Origin: Straminergon stramineum
Lineage: Eukaryota > Streptophyta > Bryopsida > Hypnales > Calliergonaceae
Reading direction: 5' to 3'
Length of the DNA: 64,000 bases
NCBI GenBank assembly: GCA_963920665.1
Contig: OY987271.1
Coordinates: 1,428,501 to 1,492,500 of the forward strand
The stretch's first letter is position 1. Each line of letters starts with the position of its first letter. The translations under genes and the position numbers were made by a program. Shown in pieces: positions 58,968 through 64,000 of this stretch. Under the pieces are notes generated by a model. That model saw only the letters and a program-made list of their open reading frames with translations. It was not told the origin of the DNA and did not search any database.

Positions 58968-60283
58968 CACAACGGTGCTAGTATGTGAGCCCAAGAATGT
59001 GAGCTTGTGAGCATTGAGCCTACATCATAGGTACCTATAATATAGATACCACACACTATAGAAGGTGTGTGTATTATAAACACCTATAATATGGATATTT
59101 GTAACATATATACCCTATAATTATAGATGGTTTGTATAGTATATACACGGGTGATTGCAAGAAACACTTGCCAATTTCGTTGCATTTTTTTTTGGAAGAC
59201 TATAACTTTTGAATTATGAATCCGATTCCAAAAGCAAAAAAACAATCTCTAGATATCTTTCTTGTTATTGTAATCCTTATTTTTCAGAAATTTTTAAAAA
59301 TCATTTTATATTTAAAAGTCAATTTTGATCATTTGTCACACTTTGACGTTTAGGGTTTTTTTTATACTATTAAGTGGTTTAAATTAGTGATTTTCAGCTG
59401 AAATTTCTAGGGTATATTAGTTTAGTAGGCATACATGTGCCTACCAAAAGAAATCTAAAAATTCATTATTTCATATCCTCCACGTTCATGCAAATAGGCC
59501 TCTCTTGCAAGCTCAATCCTAAACAATAGAAATAGTTTTGAACTCGTTTTTTTGCTCAAATCTCATCATCAAAAAGTCCTCCCAAATGGCCAATTTTTAG
59601 TTTTCTTGAAAATTGTTTTTCCTATTTTCTACAAATTAAAACGTCAAAGTATGTATTTTTCATGATATATTTTGGGACATAGAATTCTAACAAAGAAAAT
59701 ACATACTTTGACATTTTAATTTGTAGAAAATAGGAAAAACAATTTTCAAGAAAACTAAAAATTGGCCATTTGGGAGGACTTTTTGATGATGAGATTTGAG
59801 CAAAAAAACGAGTTCAAAACTATTTCTATTGTTTAGGATTGAGCTTGCAAGAGAGGCCTATTTGCATGAACGTGGAGGATATGAAATAATGAATTTTTAG
59901 ATTTCTTTTGGTAGGCACATGTATGCCTACTAAACTAATATACCCTAGAAATTTCAGCTGAAAATCACTAATTTAAACCACTTAATAGTATAAAAAAAAC
60001 CCTAAACGTCAAAGTGTGACAAATGATCAAAATTGACTTTTAAATATAAAATGATTTTTAAAAATTTCTGAAAAATAAGGATTACAATAACAAGAAAGAT
60101 ATCTAGAGATTGTTTTTTTGCTTTTGGAATCGGATTCATAATTCAAAAGTTATAGTCCTCCAAAAAAAAAAAAACCCGAAACTGGCAAGTGTTTCTTGCA
60201 ATCACCCACACCTATAACATAGGTGTGTAGTATTGTAGGCTCATGGGCTCACATTCCTATGCTCACATAATAGCACCCCTGTG
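58968..60283. mobile_element. giant foldback element / near-perfect palindrome
   Basis: Two 512-bp arms (59149-59660 and 59696-60207) are inverted copies, nearly identical by eye with differences concentrated near the outer edge, around a 35-nt loop (59661-59695). A weaker inverted extension reaches out to CACAACGGTGCTA at the left and TAGCACCCCTGTG at the right. No target duplication or coding sequence is seen. The termini loosely resemble hAT ends (CA(G)GGGTG), but that is weak. If transcribed it would make a very long double-stranded RNA hairpin. Confidence 0.93.
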
Positions 60284-61269
60284 CCCAACTGATCATATAT
60301 GGTCAACATCAAATTTCAAGCTCATTTTGGTATGGGGAGTTAAATTCCTTTGACTCTTTAAAAATAATAATAAGTAGTTTTAAAGGTTAACTATTGATAA
60401 CTTTTATTTTTCACCAAAAATGGTCAATTTTTGAGAGGTCTTCAAAGGCATATATGTACGATAAGTGAAGAGTAAAGTTTGCTAATTATACTTCATTTCA
60501 TGACTTTGAGCAAAGTTTGCCAATTTCACTTGATTTGAGATCTAAAAAATTATACTTATCCATGTGCTTTGAAAATGGTCCTAACAGAAAGAGTAAAGCA
60601 TTTTCATGATTTTCACCATTGAAAATTTAAATATGCAATTGTGGATTTGGAGTTATTTGCAATTTCTACTTATTAAATAAATTGTATTTCAACAATTGCA
60701 AGGTGGTTTGTGTAATGAGTTTGGTAGCTCTTTTTGGAAGTGCATTTCAGTGAGCTTACCCAATTTTTAGTTGGTCATGTCACCTCTAATCCCCCCCCAA
60801 TTTAGTATATACAAATTTCTGAAACATTGAGAGGAGGGATAGCATACTAAAAATAGAAAATGCACATTTCTCTTGTTATAATTTCACAACTCCTATGCAA
60901 TTTTGCACTCAATATTAATAAGCAAACTCTTTAAACATTTGTAGGGTTAGATTTTGGAAAAATACAACAATTTGCTTCATTAGGGATAGCAATAAGCCCA
61001 TGTTCTTTTTTCATAGTCAAAACACACTTGGGAAGGCTTGGGCATTTAGAAGTTAAGGATTTAGTTTTTCCTTCCTTCTTGTGTCTATTTTACTTTAAAA
61101 AAATTAATTAATTTTTTCCCTAGATTTCCCACTCAACTCTCTACCATGAAAGTTTAGACCTTAATACTCTATAGTGAAAAAAATTTAAGCAAAGAGAATT
61201 CAAAATTTGCAAAGCTTGTATGGATAGGTCACAAAAAAAATTCTTTTCACTTTAAACACTAAGATCTTA
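60284..61269. other. AT-rich intergenic DNA, no gene seen
   Basis: No coding or RNA feature recognised; contains an 8-C run near 60790. Confidence 0.55.
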
Positions 61270-61370
61270 CAATCTACTGGGTCAAAGTTTGTGATTTTTT
61301 CCCACTCATCCTCATGCAAGATTAATATAAGATCTTATGATTGGATATGCCCCCCTAAATATTTTTGGTC
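61270..61370 (-). repeat. TTAA-family fragment, inverted
   Basis: ACACTAAGATCTTACAATCTAC and GATTAATATAAGATCTTATG match copy A near 665-750. Confidence 0.5.
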
Positions 61371-61374
61371 ATTA

Positions 61375-61985
61375 CTAGTGTACCCTATGTTGTTGCTACA
61401 ACCAAAATAGAAGTAAAAGTAATTTTTTTCATTTTTTAACTCGTAAAAACTTTGAAATTCAAAATCTTTTATGCTACGAGTTGGAATGCCATGAAACAAA
61501 GCCCATGCACCATTTCTTGCAAAGAGCTTTCCAATGGTACCAAGAATGTGATCAAGGGATGGGATTGCATAGTTTCAAGAATCTTACCGTAACAAAAAAA
61601 CAAAAAACTAACTAAATTTAGTGAAAACTAGTGTATCTTATGCCATTGCCACAACCAAAATAAAAGTAAAATGTATATATTTTTTAATTTTTAATTTTTT
61701 GAAATTCAATATCTTTCATGCATAAAAGAGTGCAAGGGCATTGTTCTAGGGCATTTGAAAATGTGATGTTAAAGTAGTTTTTTTTCAAAATAAGAATATT
61801 TTAATTCAATATTTTAATTCATAATTTTTTTGAAATTCCATACCTTTTAGACCTTAGTTCCAAACTCCACAAAACAAAGTCCATGCACCCCCCATTATGA
61901 AGAGCTTTCTAATCGTACTAAAAGTGTTGCCATGGGACTCATGATTTATTAGATCTCAAGCCTTACCATATCAAACAAAACCAAC
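61375..61985 (-). repeat. tandem dimer of family R4, inverted relative to 30775-31305
   Basis: Units near 61380-61610 and 61630-61985 carry AAACAAAGCCCATGCACC, AAGAGCTTTCC(A/T)AT, GTACCAAGAATGTG and CTTACCGTAACAAA, the inverse of the family at 30775. Again two units sit head to tail. A short (CCAA)n tract closes the second. Confidence 0.65.
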
Positions 61986-63059
61986 CAACCAACCAAATTA
62001 AAGGTGTAGATAGCTTTTTTGCATTAGAAATGGCAATTTGGGAGAGGTTTTGGATAAAACATGGTCTTGAATGATTAGAGGTAATATTATTTAGTACATA
62101 ATAGAAAATCCAATTGTACAAATTATATATATATAATAGGTTATATTTCAATTTATTTACTCAAAAGTAATTGCTATTTTTTTTGATAGCTACATTTTGT
62201 AATGCATCTTCATATCATCAAACATTTGGATTAGTCCCCAATCTTCTAGTGTTAGTTGATTTATATCTATTGTCGAAAAAATAAGCATTAAATCTATCTA
62301 TCTATCTATTGGACTTGTCACAACATTTGCATACAATATCACAATGACACATCTACATCTAGTATTCTTACTAGAATCACCCTTACTAACCCATATATAT
62401 CTTTTGACATGGATGTAAACCATGTAAGATAAATACGCCAAATTTTGACTACTTTTTAAAACCGACCACTAAAAATTCTTGCCTAATACATAATCCTCCT
62501 ATTCATGAGAATCTATAGTCGATTTTAGAGACACCTATTTTTAATACTTTTAAAAATTTGTAGTTTCTTCATATAATGTCCAAAAATTGCATTCTAAGAG
62601 GATCTAAAATCTCCTTTTGATTGCCATCAAGACCCCACAAAAAAGTTTCCAATATAACAATGGGAACCATGCTGAATTGCTTGTTTGAGCAATTTTTTGG
62701 GTAGTCACCATATTCTTCTTCTTGGCTTCTTCTCTCCAGACCACACATTCTTATTGTAAGAATCTTCTGTGTTTTCCAACAAGAGCATATCTAATCAACA
62801 AGCCTATGCTAGAAAATTTGCCAGGCAACAACACAAGTGGGTGTTTTGTGTGTCCTCACCTTGTCGGTTGTCCATTCCCAGCAAGCCATTTACATTGCTT
62901 CTTTCATTGACTAGTATTCCTTTGACTTTCACACTGATTTTTTCGCTTCTTCGCTACTAAAGTATTTATTTTTCTCGTGTTTTCCTCATGACTTCTTCAC
63001 AACTTAAGCTTAGACCGATTTTATTCTTAACTGGAAGCTGGAGATCCAAAGCATCATCT
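61986..63059. other. AT-rich intergenic DNA, no gene seen
   Basis: Contains a diverged inverted R2 fragment (62460-62620; ACACCTATTTTTAATACTTTT) and short (ATCT)n and (AT)n tracts. No gene recognised. Confidence 0.5.
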
Positions 63060-64000
63060 CAGGCAAAAATCATGAAAGAGAACAGAACCAACGCCAAAGG
63101 AGAACGAAAGTTGTAAAGAACACAGAAAAAAAGGTTCTCAGTCGTCGCCCGTCGTCTCTCCGTCCGCCCGAGCTTCGTCCGTTGTTTTATCTCCGTCCGT
63201 CCGTCCGTAGGTCCGCAGTCACCGTCGCCGTCCGGCTCTGCTGGGCCGCCATCGCCACCCACCAGGGCTTTACTAAAACCGGCACCTGGCATTTGCCTTG
63301 AAGGCTGCATTGATCACGCAGCGATGGCGATGGCCTGCATCCCAATGCTCCCCAGATTACAATCATCCGCCGTGCAGTAATAAACAGACCCAGTGTGGTG
63401 ACTGGTGAGTGGTGACCAAGGTGAATGGCAGATAGACTTCCCAAGCAAATTCCCAGCCCAACTACGTTCAGGTGAAAAATCCGCATTCACTGTTACATCG
63501 TGGCTCTAGTTTCTGCTGGCTGGTAGTTCACCAGAGCTCTTCACAAGACGCAACTGATTTGAAAGCTTCGAAAGAAATCTCATTTCGTGAGGCAGCGTCC
63601 GTCGCCGTCGCAAGAACAGCGAGCCTCTCTTTGCGCCATTTCTGCGCGGCGCTCAATGCTGGAACGCGCCCCTCTCGGAGACCAACTCCGGAGCGGGTGC
63701 TATTCTGGGTCTGGTGGGCATCAATTGCGCGCTTACGCCAGCCTGGGCAACATCACGCCAACTCCTCGCTTTCTTGCTTACTCTGCGGTTGTCGATCCTT
63801 GTTGTGATCCTTGTTGAGTTCCGGCTCTGTCGCCATCTGCGGGTGTCGGGAGTTGAAAGACTTCGTACGAGTTTTAACGAAGGTGTGCATGGATTGGCAC
63901 CCTCGGTGCGTACTTGGTAGATCTCGTCGTGACGTGTAAGGGGCGGTCTATGGCAGGTAGAGTGCTCATGGTTCCATCCTTCTATTGCAGATTAGATTGC
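63060..64000. other. GC-rich edge, possible 5' part of a gene leaving the window
   Basis: Base composition changes sharply to GC-rich, as around the four genes. A (CCGT)n tract lies at 63193-63210. From ATG 63656 one plus frame encodes a short Ser/Arg-rich, acid-poor stretch ending SAVVDPCCDPC (stop 63815-63817), which could be a transit peptide followed by a donor, but I recognise no family. Overlapping frames on both strands are equally long, so no coding call is made. Confidence 0.3.

Noticed and set aside
59149..60207. Two separate coincident repeats
   Set aside because: Equal 512-bp arms, near identity and a 35-nt loop show one palindromic unit.
1..64000. rRNA or tRNA genes
   Set aside because: No rRNA core or complete tRNA cloverleaf was recognised by eye; the only B-box-like site seen belongs to the SINE.

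Overview
This window looks like nuclear DNA of a land plant. Four spliced genes belong to plant families with GT-AG introns: a 3-ketoacyl-CoA synthase, a vacuolar-type acid invertase with the 9-nt mini-exon typical of plant invertases, a sulfite oxidase without a heme domain, and a 2-oxoglutarate/Fe(II) oxygenase. The genes are short GC-richer islands in very AT-rich, repeat-filled DNA. I cannot place the species. The intron-rich KCS and the old, diverse transposon load would fit a seedless plant or gymnosperm, but that is inference.

Layout. 1-6.0 kb: a TTAA-ended repeat, a dead Ty1/copia RNase H with a possible 3' LTR, and a TTAA-flanked element carrying an inserted CACTA element. 6.48-8.91 kb (minus): complete four-exon KCS, with about 170-200 bp tandem repeats upstream. 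9.5-33.9 kb: no convincing host gene, but many transposons: a foldback element (10.5 kb), a SINE with a 14-bp target duplication (15.2 kb), a Harbinger/Tourist-like MITE (17.2 kb), a 5'-truncated LINE (18.5 kb), TA-flanked MITEs (23 kb), nested CACTA elements (23.9-25.2 kb), a Tc1-type DD34E transposon broken by two in-frame stops (26.9-28.6 kb), tandem-dimer repeats (30.8 kb) and further TTAA-ended repeats (31.9-33.5 kb).

34.35-52.9 kb is the gene cluster. A 15-exon 2OG-Fe(II) oxygenase (minus, 34353-38531) and the seven-exon invertase (plus, 39732-46144) are divergent across 1.2 kb. The invertase converges on the sulfite oxidase (minus, 46993-52465), with a possible small membrane-protein gene just upstream of it. 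I see no pathway linking these genes: very-long-chain lipid synthesis, sucrose hydrolysis, sulfite detoxification and an unassigned oxidation are ordinary neighbours, not an operon.

52.9-63.0 kb is again AT-rich repeat DNA. It holds decayed TTAA-ended repeats interrupted by a MITE and a LINE tail, and a striking near-perfect palindrome with two 512-bp arms (59149-60207). The last 0.9 kb is GC-rich and may be the start of a gene that leaves the window.

The main points for follow-up are the TTAA-ended (piggyBac-like) repeat family, the DD34E Tc1 element in a plant, the 512-bp-arm palindrome, and a perfect 63-bp duplication at an exon edge of the oxygenase that duplicates the splice donor and keeps frame.
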